In this document: piece after piece, positions 17,698-26,626 of the stretch
How positions within the stretch are numbered: the stretch's first letter is position 1
How the letters are laid out: the number at the start of each line of letters is the position of its first letter
NCBI GenBank assembly: GCA_020049465.1
Contig: JAIFKS010000098.1
Span: 1-56,982, forward strand
Source of the DNA: a bacterium
GTDB taxonomy: Bacteria > Krumholzibacteriota > Krumholzibacteriia > LZORAL124-64-63
DNA length: 56,982 bases
Direction of reading: 5' to 3'
The notes under the pieces: model-generated
The model's database searches: none
The model's input: only the letters and a program-made list of their open reading frames with translations
Told to the model about the DNA's origin: nothing
Program-made: the position numbers and the translations under genes

Positions 17698-19649
17698 TGT
17701 ACCTGTCTGGCGGACGCCAACAGAAGCTGCGCGGCCGGGTCCGCCGGACGGCGTGGGCGGGGCTCCTGTTCCTTGTCTTCGTCTTCGTCTGGTCCACGGC
17801 GCTGGCCGGCGGCGTCGGCGGCGTCGCCGCTACGGCGCACCCGCTGGCGACCGAGGCGGCCAACGAGATGTTGTCCCGCGGCGGCAACGCCGTCGATGCC
17901 GCGGTCGCGGCTGCGTTCGCGATCGGCGTCGTCGAACCCGACGGCTCCGGCATCGGCGGCGGCGGCGGCATGCTGGTCTACCTGCATGACCGGCGCCAAA
18001 CGGTCTACATCAACTACTACCCGCAGGCGCCGCAGGATCCCGGTTCGATCTCGTTCTCGGCGCGCCAGGAGCGCGACACCGCCAAGTCGGCTCTCGTCCC
18101 CGGGACCGTGGCCGGGCTCTGCCAGGCGCTGCGCGATTACGGCACCCTGCCGTTGTCGGTGGTGATGGCCCCGGCGATCCGCTACGCGGGCGAGGGCTTC
18201 CCCGTCGATCCGACGCTCGCGGGCCTCCTGCTGGACAACATGGAAGCGATCGCCGCCCGTCCGCCGTTGGCGGAGATCTTCATGAGCAGCGGGTTCCCGA
18301 AGATGGAGGGCGAACTGCTGCAGCAGCCGGAGTTGGCCCACGTCCTGGAACTGGTCGCGGCCCAGGGTCCGGACGGATTCTACAAGGGCGAGACCGCCGC
18401 CAGGCTGGTCGCCGGAGTCACCGAGGGCGGCGGCGTCATGACGCTGGCGGATCTCGCCGCTTTCCAGCCGACGATGAGCGAACCGTTGCGCGGCACCTAT
18501 CGCGGCGTGGAAGTGGTCACGGCGCCCGCGCCGCATTCGGGCGCGACGCTTCTGGAGTCCCTCAACATGCTGGAACACGTGGAGTTCGAGTCGAAGGACC
18601 ACTTCACGAGCTCGGCGCGCGACATCCACCTGATGGCGGAGGTCTTCCGGCGCACCTACGCGGACCGCAGCCAGTACCTGGGCGACCCGCGCTTCATGGA
18701 CGTCCCGGCCGACGGTCTCGTCGCCAAGGCGTACGCGGCCGAGCGGTTCGCCGAGATCAACCCGTATCGCGCTGAACCCCGCGCGAACAAGGATGTGCCG
18801 TACGGATCCCCCGGCAAGTACGAGAACCTCGCGCCCGCTTCGGCCGCCCCGACGGCGGCGGCGCGCCAGGATCGCCTGCGGTGGGACGACGACCGGGACG
18901 AGGATCCGGGCTCGGCGCGTCAGGCCGACGATCCGTTCGACCGCTGGAACCGGCGCAAGGACGGCAAGAGCGAAAAGGACGTGAAGGAATCGCCAGCACA
19001 GGGCGCAGCTCCGAAGCGCGAGACCGGCGAGGGCCGGAAGATCGACGACGACGATTTCGACGGCGGCTCCACGACCCACCTGTCGGTCATCGACGCGGAC
19101 AGCAACATGGTGTCCCTGACCCAGACCCTGGGGAACTTCTTCGGCTCCAAGACCATGGTGAACGGCATCCTGTTGAACAACGCCCGCGTCAACTTCTCGA
19201 CGGCGTCGCCGGCCAACCTGATCGGGCCGAACAAGCGGCCGCGGTCGTCGATCACGCCGACGCTCGCGTTCCGTGACGGTCGTCCCCTCATGTCGCTGGG
19301 TTCCCCCGGCGCCGGACGCATCATCGCCACGGTGGCGCAGGTGATGGTCAACATCATCGACTTCGGCATGGATGTGGAGGCGGCGAACCAGGCGCCCCGC
19401 TTCTTCTGCCAGAAGTTCGACGAGCATCTCTTCATCGAGTCGCGCGTGGCGGCCGGCGTGGTCGATGAACTGAAGCGGCAGGGCCACAATGTCCGCGTTC
19501 TGGGCGACATGGACCTGTACTTCGGCGGCGTCCAGATCGCCGCCTTCAAGGAAGACGGCACCGGATTCGTCGGTTCGGCCGACAAGCGCCGGGGCGGATC
19601 GGCGTCGGTCCTCGGCGTCGATATCCTGGAACCGGTGCCTGGTGACTAG
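17697..19649 (+). CDS. ggt: Gamma-glutamyltransferase
   Basis: ATG 17697 overlaps the DUF6305 stop; GTG 17694 is a one-residue-longer alternative. After a signal anchor (LLFLVFVFVWSTALA) come the large-subunit motifs ATAHPLATEAANEMLSRGGNAVDAAVAAAFA and GSGIGGGGGM. The nucleophilic threonine of the small subunit is in GSTTHLSVID (encoded at 19071, about residue 459), where autocleavage should occur. Downstream RPRSSITPTLAF and GSPGAGRIIATVAQ complete the oxyanion region. An unusual acidic and basic insert of roughly 80 residues (about 370-455) lies just before the cleavage site and makes the protein longer than E. coli Ggt. In this operon it may trim, transfer or release polyglutamate. Confidence 0.93.
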   Translation: MYLSGGRQQKLRGRVRRTAWAGLLFLVFVFVWSTALAGGVGGVAATAHPLATEAANEMLSRGGNAVDAAVAAAFAIGVVEPDGSGIGGGGGMLVYLHDRRQTVYINYYPQAPQDPGSISFSARQERDTAKSALVPGTVAGLCQALRDYGTLPLSVVMAPAIRYAGEGFPVDPTLAGLLLDNMEAIAARPPLAEIFMSSGFPKMEGELLQQPELAHVLELVAAQGPDGFYKGETAARLVAGVTEGGGVMTLADLAAFQPTMSEPLRGTYRGVEVVTAPAPHSGATLLESLNMLEHVEFESKDHFTSSARDIHLMAEVFRRTYADRSQYLGDPRFMDVPADGLVAKAYAAERFAEINPYRAEPRANKDVPYGSPGKYENLAPASAAPTAAARQDRLRWDDDRDEDPGSARQADDPFDRWNRRKDGKSEKDVKESPAQGAAPKRETGEGRKIDDDDFDGGSTTHLSVIDADSNMVSLTQTLGNFFGSKTMVNGILLNNARVNFSTASPANLIGPNKRPRSSITPTLAFRDGRPLMSLGSPGAGRIIATVAQVMVNIIDFGMDVEAANQAPRFFCQKFDEHLFIESRVAAGVVDELKRQGHNVRVLGDMDLYFGGVQIAAFKEDGTGFVGSADKRRGGSASVLGVDILEPVPGD

Positions 19650-19667
19650 GAACGCGGCGGCATCCGG

Positions 19668-20801
19668 ATGATCCCCTGGGCCGTGCTGCTGACGGCGGCC
19701 TGGGTGGCCTTTCTCCTGCTGGAGCAGCGATCACTGCGGCGGGCGCGCGAAAGCGTGCCCGTTCGCATCATGGTGACCGGGACTCGCGGCAAGTCGAGCC
19801 TGGTGCGCATCCTCACGGCCGGCGCGCGCGTGGCCGAACCGTCCACCTGGGGGAAGATCACCGGCGACGTGCCGACCGTGCTGCTGCCGGACGGGGACCA
19901 GGTGATCCGGCGGCGCGCGGGAGCGCGGATCTCCGAGCAGGCGTGGTTGCTGCGGCGGTGCCGGAAGCACAAGGTCCGTTGCCTGGTCGTCGAGGCGATG
20001 ACCATCACGCCCGACCTCATGAAGGCCGAGGCGCGCCTGCTGCTCCCGTCCGTCGTCGCCCTGGTCAATGTCCGCGACGACCACCGGGAGACACTCGGCG
20101 ACGATGCCGTGCAGCAGCGCCGGGCCTACCTCGATTCGCTGCCCGCGAACAGCCGCGTCCTGACGCGCGATCCCGCCCTGGCCGATCACCTGCCCCGCGT
20201 GCAGGCCACCCCGGTCGCGGCAGCCGCGGATCAGCCCGACCGGTTGGATGGGCTGGCGCCGGTGCAGAGGGATCTCGTATTGCTTGCCGACGACGTGCTG
20301 GCGGCGCTCGGTTGGTCGTCCGCGTCTTCGCTGCAGGCGATGGTGGACGCGGCGCGCACCATGGAGAATGTACCGCGACGGTTGCTGTGGCGGCAGAGCG
20401 AGACTGTCTTCCTCGACGCGTTCTCCGCCAATGATACCGAGTCCCTGGAATTCCTGTGGTCGGGGTGGCGCGCATTGCTGGTCTCGGATCGCCCGTGGTC
20501 GGTGATCCTGTCCACCCGAGCCGATCGACCCCTGCGCACCCGCAGTTTCGTGGCGTGGCTGGCCGGTCGCGCCGATGTCGAAGCGGTCTACGTCACGGGC
20601 TCGCATCGGCACGCCGCGCAGGCGATGTTGCGCCGGCACGGAATCACGGTGCACGATATCGGCGGCCGGCAGATGCCGCTGACCGTGCTCGACGGACCCG
20701 CGGCGGCGCCGGCCGGGGACTGCCCCGTGCTGGTCGGGATCGGCAACTCCCGGGGGCTGGGCCTGGCCTTGCGCGCCGGGCAGCCGGAGAAGGTGAGCTG
20801 A
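19668..20801 (+). CDS. pgsB: Poly-gamma-glutamate synthase PgsB/CapB (Mur-ligase-like)
   Basis: The 377-residue protein has an N-terminal membrane helix (WAVLLTAAWVAFLLLE) followed by the CapB/PgsB nucleotide-binding loop VTGTRGKSSLV (GTRGKSS at 38-44). Further family features are GKITGDVP and VVEAMTI, and VALVNVRDDHRETLG, the region that carries acidic and His residues for metal and ATP. PgsB forms amide bonds between glutamate gamma-carboxyls at the inner face of the membrane together with PgsC. Its stop shares one base with the start of pgsC. The length agrees with the family. Confidence 0.92.
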   Translation: MIPWAVLLTAAWVAFLLLEQRSLRRARESVPVRIMVTGTRGKSSLVRILTAGARVAEPSTWGKITGDVPTVLLPDGDQVIRRRAGARISEQAWLLRRCRKHKVRCLVVEAMTITPDLMKAEARLLLPSVVALVNVRDDHRETLGDDAVQQRRAYLDSLPANSRVLTRDPALADHLPRVQATPVAAAADQPDRLDGLAPVQRDLVLLADDVLAALGWSSASSLQAMVDAARTMENVPRRLLWRQSETVFLDAFSANDTESLEFLWSGWRALLVSDRPWSVILSTRADRPLRTRSFVAWLAGRADVEAVYVTGSHRHAAQAMLRRHGITVHDIGGRQMPLTVLDGPAAAPAGDCPVLVGIGNSRGLGLALRAGQPEKVS

Positions 20802-21244
20802 TGTCCTGGGATCTGTTCCTGGTCGGCCTCCTGGTCGGGTTCTGCTACTACGAGTTGACCGGGTATTCGCCCGGCGGCGTGGTGCCGCCGGCCTATTTCG
20901 CGCTGTTCATCCGGCAACCGGACCGCGTGGTGCTCACCGTCCTGCTGGCCCTGGTCGTCTTCGGCGCGATCAGGTTCCTGGAGTCCCGGACGTTCCTTTA
21001 CGGGCGCCGCCGCCTGCTGACGGCGCTGCTGCTCGGGTTCGCGGCGAAGTGGCTGGTGGAGCGTTGGCTCGTCCCGTCCGTGTCGCTGCCCTTCGAGGTG
21101 CACACGATCGGCTTCGTCATCCCCGGCCTGATCGCCAACGACATGGTGCGGCAGAAGGTGGTGCCGACGGTGCTGTCGGTCGGGATCGTGATGGTGGTGA
21201 CGGCGCTGATCGGCCTGCTGCTCGGCTGGGGGGGCACGACGTGA
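20801..21244 (+). CDS. pgsC: Poly-gamma-glutamate synthase membrane subunit PgsC/CapC
   Basis: ATG 20801 overlaps the pgsB stop (TGATG). The 147-residue protein consists of about five membrane helices and carries the characteristic GFCYYELTGYSPGGVVPPAYFALF near its N-terminus and FEVHTIGFVIPGLIANDMVRQ near the C-terminus, both typical of CapC/PgsC. It is the obligate membrane partner of PgsB. The stop overlaps the start of pgsW. Confidence 0.92.
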   Translation: MSWDLFLVGLLVGFCYYELTGYSPGGVVPPAYFALFIRQPDRVVLTVLLALVVFGAIRFLESRTFLYGRRRLLTALLLGFAAKWLVERWLVPSVSLPFEVHTIGFVIPGLIANDMVRQKVVPTVLSVGIVMVVTALIGLLLGWGGTT

Positions 21245-22311
21245 AGCCCGTCGGCGCGCGCCGCCTGCTGGTCGTTTTCCTGGTGGCTGCCGCCGGCTGG
21301 TTCGTCGTCCAGACGTGGGGTTTCAGGCAGGTGCCCCATCCCCGGCAGGAGGCGATGGCCAGGGCCGAAGCCCGGACCACCGCCGCGTTCGCGGCCGTCG
21401 ACTCGGTCAAGCGCGCGCGCGGACTGCTGTCCGAGTCCAGCTCGCCGATTCGCTGGAGCGCGCTGCTGGGCGAGGACTACACCCCCATCACCACCACACT
21501 CGGATCGCTGCAGGCGAAGGAGGCGGCCACGAACCCCGCCTGGGCCGCCGTCATGGTGAAGCTGCTGGACGAGGCCGGGGTCGGCCAGGGGGATGTGGTC
21601 GGCATCCTCGCCTCCGGATCCTTCCCGGCGCTGGCCATCGCTACATTGGCGGCCGCGCAGGAACTCGGCGCGCAGTCTTATGTCGCGGTCTCGCTCGGCG
21701 CGTCGACCTACGGCGCCAACGGCCGTCTGGCGACGTGGCTGGACCTCGAGGAGTGGGTTCGCACCGCGGGGGCGGTCGCGGCCACGCGCGAAATGGTGAC
21801 GCTCGGCGGCGAGGGCGACGGCGGCGGCGGGATGGACGACGAAGGGAGGGCCTGGCTGGAGCAGGCGCTCGTGCGTCATGGCCGGACCGCGCTGGTTCCG
21901 CATGACCTTCCGGAAGCGATCGCCGCGAGGATGACTTTCCTGGACGTGCCGCGCCTGGCGGCCGTCGTCAACGTCGGCGGTGGCCAGGCCGCCCTGGGCC
22001 GCTGCCCCCACGCCGAGTCGCTGCCGGCCGGACGCTGGCCCGCCGGCTCCGGTTGCGACTGCCCCGAGCGGGGCGCGGCGACCCGCCTGCACGAAAAGGG
22101 CGTTCCCGTCATCAACCTGCTGTCCATCCGCGACCTGGCGATGCAATACGGACTGGACTCCGAACCGGGCCGGGAATACCGCGATGCGGGCCGTCCTGAC
22201 CTGGTGCGCCGGGCCGATCGCCGCCTGCCGCTGGGTGCGCTGGCGCTCATTGCGCTGGCGTTGTTCTGGTGTCTGCGACCAGCCCGTGGAAGCCGCACCG
22301 CAACCCATTAG
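21241..22311 (+). CDS. pgsW: Poly-gamma-glutamate system protein PgsW
   Basis: GTG 21241 overlaps the pgsC stop by four bases. The 356-residue protein has an N-terminal anchor (LLVVFLVAAAGWFVVQ), a large extracytoplasmic domain and a C-terminal membrane helix (LGALALIALALFWCL). Its core contains GDVVGILASGSFPALAIATLAAAQELGA, SLGASTYGAN and VVNVGGGQAALG, matching the family that accompanies PgsB and PgsC in bacteria lacking a classical PgsA. The biochemical role of the family is unproven; presence after pgsBC and ggt supports a part in polymer synthesis or export. It is the last gene of the seven-gene operon. Confidence 0.85.
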   Translation: MKPVGARRLLVVFLVAAAGWFVVQTWGFRQVPHPRQEAMARAEARTTAAFAAVDSVKRARGLLSESSSPIRWSALLGEDYTPITTTLGSLQAKEAATNPAWAAVMVKLLDEAGVGQGDVVGILASGSFPALAIATLAAAQELGAQSYVAVSLGASTYGANGRLATWLDLEEWVRTAGAVAATREMVTLGGEGDGGGGMDDEGRAWLEQALVRHGRTALVPHDLPEAIAARMTFLDVPRLAAVVNVGGGQAALGRCPHAESLPAGRWPAGSGCDCPERGAATRLHEKGVPVINLLSIRDLAMQYGLDSEPGREYRDAGRPDLVRRADRRLPLGALALIALALFWCLRPARGSRTATH

Positions 22312-22371
22312 GTCCACGATCGGTCCGCTGTTCCGAGGTTTCCGACACGTTCGAACGCGGCGCTCGACTGT

Positions 22372-22406
22372 GCTGAATCGTCACACCGTCACTGTGACGA
22401 TTCAGC
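22372..22406. promoter_or_regulatory. Long perfect inverted repeat upstream of a sigma-54-like promoter
   Basis: GCTGAATCGTCACA and its exact complement are separated by 7 bases (14-bp arms, 22372-22385 and 22393-22406). There is no T-run, so it is a weak terminator for pgsW. It lies 62 bp upstream of TGGC at 22461 and is better placed as an enhancer-protein site. The sequence differs from the GTGTGC box. Confidence 0.55.
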
Positions 22407-22460
22407 GCACGGAATGCTCCGGCGAACCCCTTAAAATGTTTATTGACAATCAATTAACAA

Positions 22461-22476
22461 TGGCTTGGCAATTGCT
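22461..22476 (+). promoter_or_regulatory. Sigma-54 (-24/-12) promoter
   Basis: TGGCTTG-N4-TTGCT has GG and GC with the required 10-base spacing. Transcription would start near 22487, giving a leader of about 67 nt before ATG 22554. Confidence 0.65.
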
Positions 22477-22553
22477 CAGGCGTTTTCGATCTGGCCTCGA
22501 CAGAGCCGTGGTACGGCCGCTGCGCCATCCACCCCACCACAGGAGGATCAACG

Positions 22554-25500
22554 ATGTTACGCGTGAACCTGCGCATTGCGCTGCTGGCCGTTCTGCTGGC
22601 GGTCCTGCTTTCTTCGTTCGCGTGGAGCGCGCCCCTGAGGGTCGCCATGTATGTCGATGATGGCGTCGGCTCCGGCTGGGTCAACGTGGCGGCCGCGCTG
22701 GACGACCCGGCGCGGTTCGAGGTGACCACGGTCATGGGCGCGGACATCCGCGCCGGGATCCTGGCGAATTTCGACGTCCTGATCCATCCGGGCGGCAGCG
22801 GCTCGGCGCAGGGGGCTTCGCTCGAGGAGTCCGGCCGCGACAGCGTGCGCGCGTTCGTCCGCCGCGGCGGCGGCTACCTGGGGATCTGCGCCGGTTCGTA
22901 CCTGGCGAGCAGTTACTACTCCTGGTCCCTGAACCTCCTGAACGCCAAGGTCATCGACTCGGCGCACTGGGACCGAGGCACCGGACCGGTCGATGTCCGT
23001 TTCAGCGGCTTCGGCCGCGAGATGTTCTCCCTGGCCCAGGACACCGTCGTCATCGAGTACCGGCAGGGCGCGCTGATGGCCCCCGCGCAGATCGATTCGC
23101 TTCCCGCCTACGTCGACGCCGGCGCCTTCGCCTCCGAGATCGCCCTGAACGGCGCTCCGACCGGCGTGATGATCGGTTCGACGGCGTTCGCGTTCAGCGT
23201 CTACCATCAGGGCCGTGCCGTCGCCTTCAGCCCGCACCCCGAGGTTACGCCGGGTTACGAGTACATGGTCGCCGACGCCGCGGAGTGGGTGGCCTCTTCC
23301 GCGCCGTTCCTGGCGGTGTCCGCGCCGCGGGAGTTGGAGACCTGGAAGGCCGGCAGCATCCACGCCATCCAGTGGATCAACGAGGGCGACAGCGAGCCCG
23401 TCGCCATCGAGTATTCGACCGACAACGGCGCGTCCTGGCAGCCCGTGGCGTCCGGCGTGACCGCGCGCTACAACTGGACCGTGCCCGCGACCGTATCCAC
23501 CGAGTGCCTCCTGCGGGTCACGGCCCTGGCCGACGGGGCGCTGACGCACACCGTGCCCTTCGCCATCGTGCCGCCGCCGCCGTCCATCCAGTCCGCGCGC
23601 GGCGGCAACTGGAGCGACATGGGCACCTGGGTCGGCGGTGTCGTGCCCGGAGCCAATGACAATGTCGTCATCGGCAGCGGGCACACGGTCATCGTCGATG
23701 TGGCGTCCAGCTGCCTCGACATCTCGTTCCAGGACGCTGCCGGCCGGCTGGGCCTGACGCGCGACCTGAACGTGTACGGCAACTTCAACATCTACGACAC
23801 GGCGACCAATCCGTTCTACTCCGGCAGCAGCCTGTGGGGCTCCACGGCCCGCATGGTCTTCACCGGCGACGCCGACGTCCAGACCATCACCAACCTCGGC
23901 GTCACGAGCACCTCGCCCTACCCCTGCCGGTTCCAGCAGATCGTCGTCGACAAGTCGAACGGCAAGCTCACGACGAACCCCATCGCGGGTCTGGAGTCCA
24001 ATCTCAAGCTGGGCATCGGCGTCAGCCTGGAAGTCGTCAATGGCATCTTCGAGCTGGGCCGATCCGACGACATCGAGGGCCGCACGGTCTCCGGCACCGC
24101 GACGAGCCCGACCATCACGGTCCAGGCGGGCGGCATCTTCCGCATGCTGGGCTCGTCCTCGCACGTCCGCCGCGGCAACTTCGTCGGCGACGACACCTCG
24201 AAGCTCGGCAGGATGACGGTCTTCGGCGAGGCCTACGTCGCTTCGTCGACCACGAACCGCATCAACCTCGGCGGCATCGATGTCGAATCCGGCGGGCTCC
24301 TGCAGGTGCCCTACTACAGCGCCGGCGGCAACATGGGCGTCAGTTGCTTCAACCCGGGCGCCGTCACCGTCAAGGCGGGCGGCACCTTCGTCAACTCCCT
24401 GAACTCCGCCTACTGGTTCACCAATGTGACGACGCCCAACACGCTGTCGCTGCTGGACGGCGGGACCATCGAGGCCAACAGCTCGGCGCCCCTGTATCCG
24501 CCGCTGACGGTCAACGAAGGGACGTTCGTCTACAGCCGCAGCAGCAGCGACCAGGTCGTTTTCGACATGGACTACCGCAATCTGGAATTGCGGAACTCGA
24601 CCGCGGGCGCACGGAAGATCTGGACGCTGGGTGCCGACCGGACGGTCAGCGGTGAATTGAACAACTGCTATTCCGCCCAGGCGGTCATTGTCGCCGACGC
24701 CGCCCACACCCTCACCATCGGCGGTAATCTGCGGCTCACCTCGGGCGCTGTCGACCACAACGACCCGGACGTGGCGTTGACCATGGCCGACGGCAGCGCC
24801 ATCACGGTCGCCACGGGTTCCATCACCCGGGCGCCGGCGTTCGCCGGCATGGTCGACCTTGACTACATCAGCACCGCGGCGCGGGTCGCCACGGGCCAGG
24901 AGATGCCCGTTGCCGCGGGCGTCCTGCGCAACCTCTCGGTGTCCGGCGACAAGGGCGTGGACCTGGCGACGGACATCACGGTGGAGGGCGTCTGCACGAT
25001 CGCGGGCAGCGACCTCTTCACCGGCGCCCACTTCGTGAACCTTACGCCGACCGCGAGCCTGGCCGAGGCGCCGGGCGCCACCGTGATCGGGACCGTGGTC
25101 GCGACCCGGACCGTGGGGCAGTCGGTGAACGAAGTCTTCGGCGGCATCGGCCTCGAGATCCTGGCCGCCGGTGGGGCGCCGGGACTGACGCAGGTCCTGC
25201 GGACCACCGGCGCCACGGTCGACAAGGGCGCCAATGACGGCATCACGCGGTTCTTCCAGGTCGATCCGGCCAACAACGCCGGCCTGAACGCCACCGTGGT
25301 CTTCCACTATGACGAGTCCGAGTTGAACGGCATCAACGAGGGATCCCTCATGATGTACGCCGACAACGGCTCCGGCTGGACGCCGGTGTTGTCGGTGGCG
25401 GCTCCGCCCGTCAACACGGTCACCAGCGCCGGGGTCGATGTGTTTTCGCGGCTCGTCCTGGGCGCCGACGGCGTCGTGGCCTCCCTGCTCAGGTCGAGTG

Positions 25501-26045
25501 AGATCCAGTGGGCGGGCGCGGCGGTCAACATCTCGTGGTTCCTTTCCGAAGCGATTCCCGCCGCGGACTTCCAGGTCTTCCGTCTCGACGGCGAGACCAG
25601 GACGCCCGTGCTGCTGCAGGACGCCGTCGTCGCGACGGGCGACTCCTCGTACCGGATCGTCGATGCCGGCGGCGCGCCGGGGACCACGTGCACCTATCGG
25701 GTGGACGTGAAGCGGAACGACGGCACCTGGACCTTGTTCGAGACGGACCCCGTGCAGATTCCGCGGCCGGTGCTCAGCCTCGGCCAGAACCATCCCAACC
25801 CGTTCAATCCCCAGACGGCCATCGATTACAGCGTCCCCGCCACCGGGCACGTGACCCTGGATGTCTACGACATCGCCGGTCATCTGGTCGCCCGGTTGGT
25901 GGATGACGTGCAGTCCGCGGGGGCGCACAGCGAGAAATGGGACGGCCGGGACCGCGCAGGGAATCAGGTTTCCAGCGGCACCTATTTCTACCGGATGACG
26001 ACCGAAAACCGGAGCCTGGTCAGGAAGATGCTTCTGGTCCGGTAA
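22554..26045 (+). CDS. Large secreted protein: BPL_N/GATase1-like domain, G8-like repeat region, FlgD-like C-terminus
   Basis: AGGAGG precedes ATG 22554. The 1163-residue protein has a signal peptide (to about 25). A domain of about 220 residues follows, starting LRVAMYVDDGVGSGWVNVAAAL and containing DVLIHPGGSGSAQG, GGGYLGICAGSYLAS and FSPHPEV. This is the biotin-ligase N-terminal or glutamine amidotransferase-like (BPL_N) fold, with Cys in the nucleophile elbow. After an Ig-like stretch comes a G8-like beta repeat (SARGGNWSDMGTWVGGVVPGANDNVVIGSGHTV) and a long beta-rich body shared with the next two genes. The C-terminus (about 1075-1163) is the FlgD-like Ig module with NHPNPFNPQ. A surface enzyme or adhesin is plausible. 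Confidence 0.85.
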   Translation: MLRVNLRIALLAVLLAVLLSSFAWSAPLRVAMYVDDGVGSGWVNVAAALDDPARFEVTTVMGADIRAGILANFDVLIHPGGSGSAQGASLEESGRDSVRAFVRRGGGYLGICAGSYLASSYYSWSLNLLNAKVIDSAHWDRGTGPVDVRFSGFGREMFSLAQDTVVIEYRQGALMAPAQIDSLPAYVDAGAFASEIALNGAPTGVMIGSTAFAFSVYHQGRAVAFSPHPEVTPGYEYMVADAAEWVASSAPFLAVSAPRELETWKAGSIHAIQWINEGDSEPVAIEYSTDNGASWQPVASGVTARYNWTVPATVSTECLLRVTALADGALTHTVPFAIVPPPPSIQSARGGNWSDMGTWVGGVVPGANDNVVIGSGHTVIVDVASSCLDISFQDAAGRLGLTRDLNVYGNFNIYDTATNPFYSGSSLWGSTARMVFTGDADVQTITNLGVTSTSPYPCRFQQIVVDKSNGKLTTNPIAGLESNLKLGIGVSLEVVNGIFELGRSDDIEGRTVSGTATSPTITVQAGGIFRMLGSSSHVRRGNFVGDDTSKLGRMTVFGEAYVASSTTNRINLGGIDVESGGLLQVPYYSAGGNMGVSCFNPGAVTVKAGGTFVNSLNSAYWFTNVTTPNTLSLLDGGTIEANSSAPLYPPLTVNEGTFVYSRSSSDQVVFDMDYRNLELRNSTAGARKIWTLGADRTVSGELNNCYSAQAVIVADAAHTLTIGGNLRLTSGAVDHNDPDVALTMADGSAITVATGSITRAPAFAGMVDLDYISTAARVATGQEMPVAAGVLRNLSVSGDKGVDLATDITVEGVCTIAGSDLFTGAHFVNLTPTASLAEAPGATVIGTVVATRTVGQSVNEVFGGIGLEILAAGGAPGLTQVLRTTGATVDKGANDGITRFFQVDPANNAGLNATVVFHYDESELNGINEGSLMMYADNGSGWTPVLSVAAPPVNTVTSAGVDVFSRLVLGADGVVASLLRSSEIQWAGAAVNISWFLSEAIPAADFQVFRLDGETRTPVLLQDAVVATGDSSYRIVDAGGAPGTTCTYRVDVKRNDGTWTLFETDPVQIPRPVLSLGQNHPNPFNPQTAIDYSVPATGHVTLDVYDIAGHLVARLVDDVQSAGAHSEKWDGRDRAGNQVSSGTYFYRMTTENRSLVRKMLLVR

Positions 26046-26080
26046 GTGCGAGCGAAACGTGCCGGCCGGTTCCCCGGTGG

Positions 26081-26114
26081 TGCCGCCCACCCGTCAGCGA
26101 ACGGGTGGGCGGCA
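26081..26114 (+). terminator. Strong hairpin after the 1163-aa gene
   Basis: A 14-bp perfect stem (TGCCGCCCACCCGT and complement) with a 6-base loop lies 35 bp after the stop. It is followed by TCGTTC rather than a true T-run. Confidence 0.6.
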
Positions 26115-26231
26115 TCGTTCATGGCGGCGCCGGCGACCGCGTGCTCTTTTGCCGGTGGGCAACCGGGAGGTGCGCCCCGCCACGGAGGCGCGCTCGCGGG
26201 GCGCATGATGAGCAACTTCCGGCATGAAACA

Positions 26232-26250
26232 TCGTGCGGTATTCGCACAC
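26232..26250. promoter_or_regulatory. Degenerate copy of the GTGTGC-N7-GCACAC box (copy C)
   Basis: TCGTGC-N7-GCACAC keeps the right half-site and four of six left bases; the core GTGCG-N5-CGCAC is perfectly symmetric. Its centre is 83 bp upstream of the -24 GG at 26324, not 59, so membership in the same regulon is less certain. Confidence 0.4.
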
Positions 26251-26322
26251 CTGCGGTGAGTCGATTCAGCCCGCCAGACCCCTTCCTGGCCTGCTAACTT
26301 CAAGAAAATAAACAACAAACGC

Positions 26323-26338
26323 TGGCACGGAGATTGTA
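26323..26338 (+). promoter_or_regulatory. Sigma-54-like promoter
   Basis: TGGCACG-N4-TTGTA has a perfect -24 half and GT instead of GC at -12. It would give a leader of about 280 nt. Confidence 0.45.
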
Positions 26339-26626
26339 ATCCCCACCAAAGAGTTTCCCTGTCCGGAGTGCCGGCGTCAGCTTGCTCCGACCGGGATCGA
26401 AAGGCCGAAGCCGACAATCCGGACAATTGTTGAGGGATTAACAACGGCTCCGGACCGATGATGGATACGTGCTATCCTTGCCCGGCTCGGCCCTTTGTTG
26501 ATGAATACGCCGATTCGAATGGGCCTGGCGGACTCGGATTTCTGCACAGCCCGTGACACGTGGAGCAAGGTCGCAGATGCATTAATGGTGTCCCTTGGGG
26601 GGACTGTCCGCCGGAGGTTCGCGAAG

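Larger units (their letters stand above)
26115..26626. other. Long intergenic region with candidate regulatory elements
   Basis: This stretch of over 500 bp has no convincing gene. It contains further GC-rich inverted repeats (around 26173-26206), a degenerate regulator box at 26232-26250, a sigma-54-like element at 26323-26338 and then about 280 nt of apparent leader. A short hairpin (GTCCC...GGGAC) precedes the Shine-Dalgarno at 26613-26617. I found no match to a riboswitch class I know. Confidence 0.45.

Noticed and set aside
22557..26090. A 1177-codon open frame on the minus strand opposite the 1163-residue surface protein
   Set aside because: It is the antisense shadow of a GC-rich gene: no signal peptide, no domain, biased Arg/Gly/Asp/Val composition. 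The plus-strand gene has clear domains and a ribosome-binding site.
26360..26626. A riboswitch in the long leader before the gene at 26627
   Set aside because: I compared the region by eye with cyclic-di-GMP and other common classes and found no conserved core; only a short hairpin is visible.
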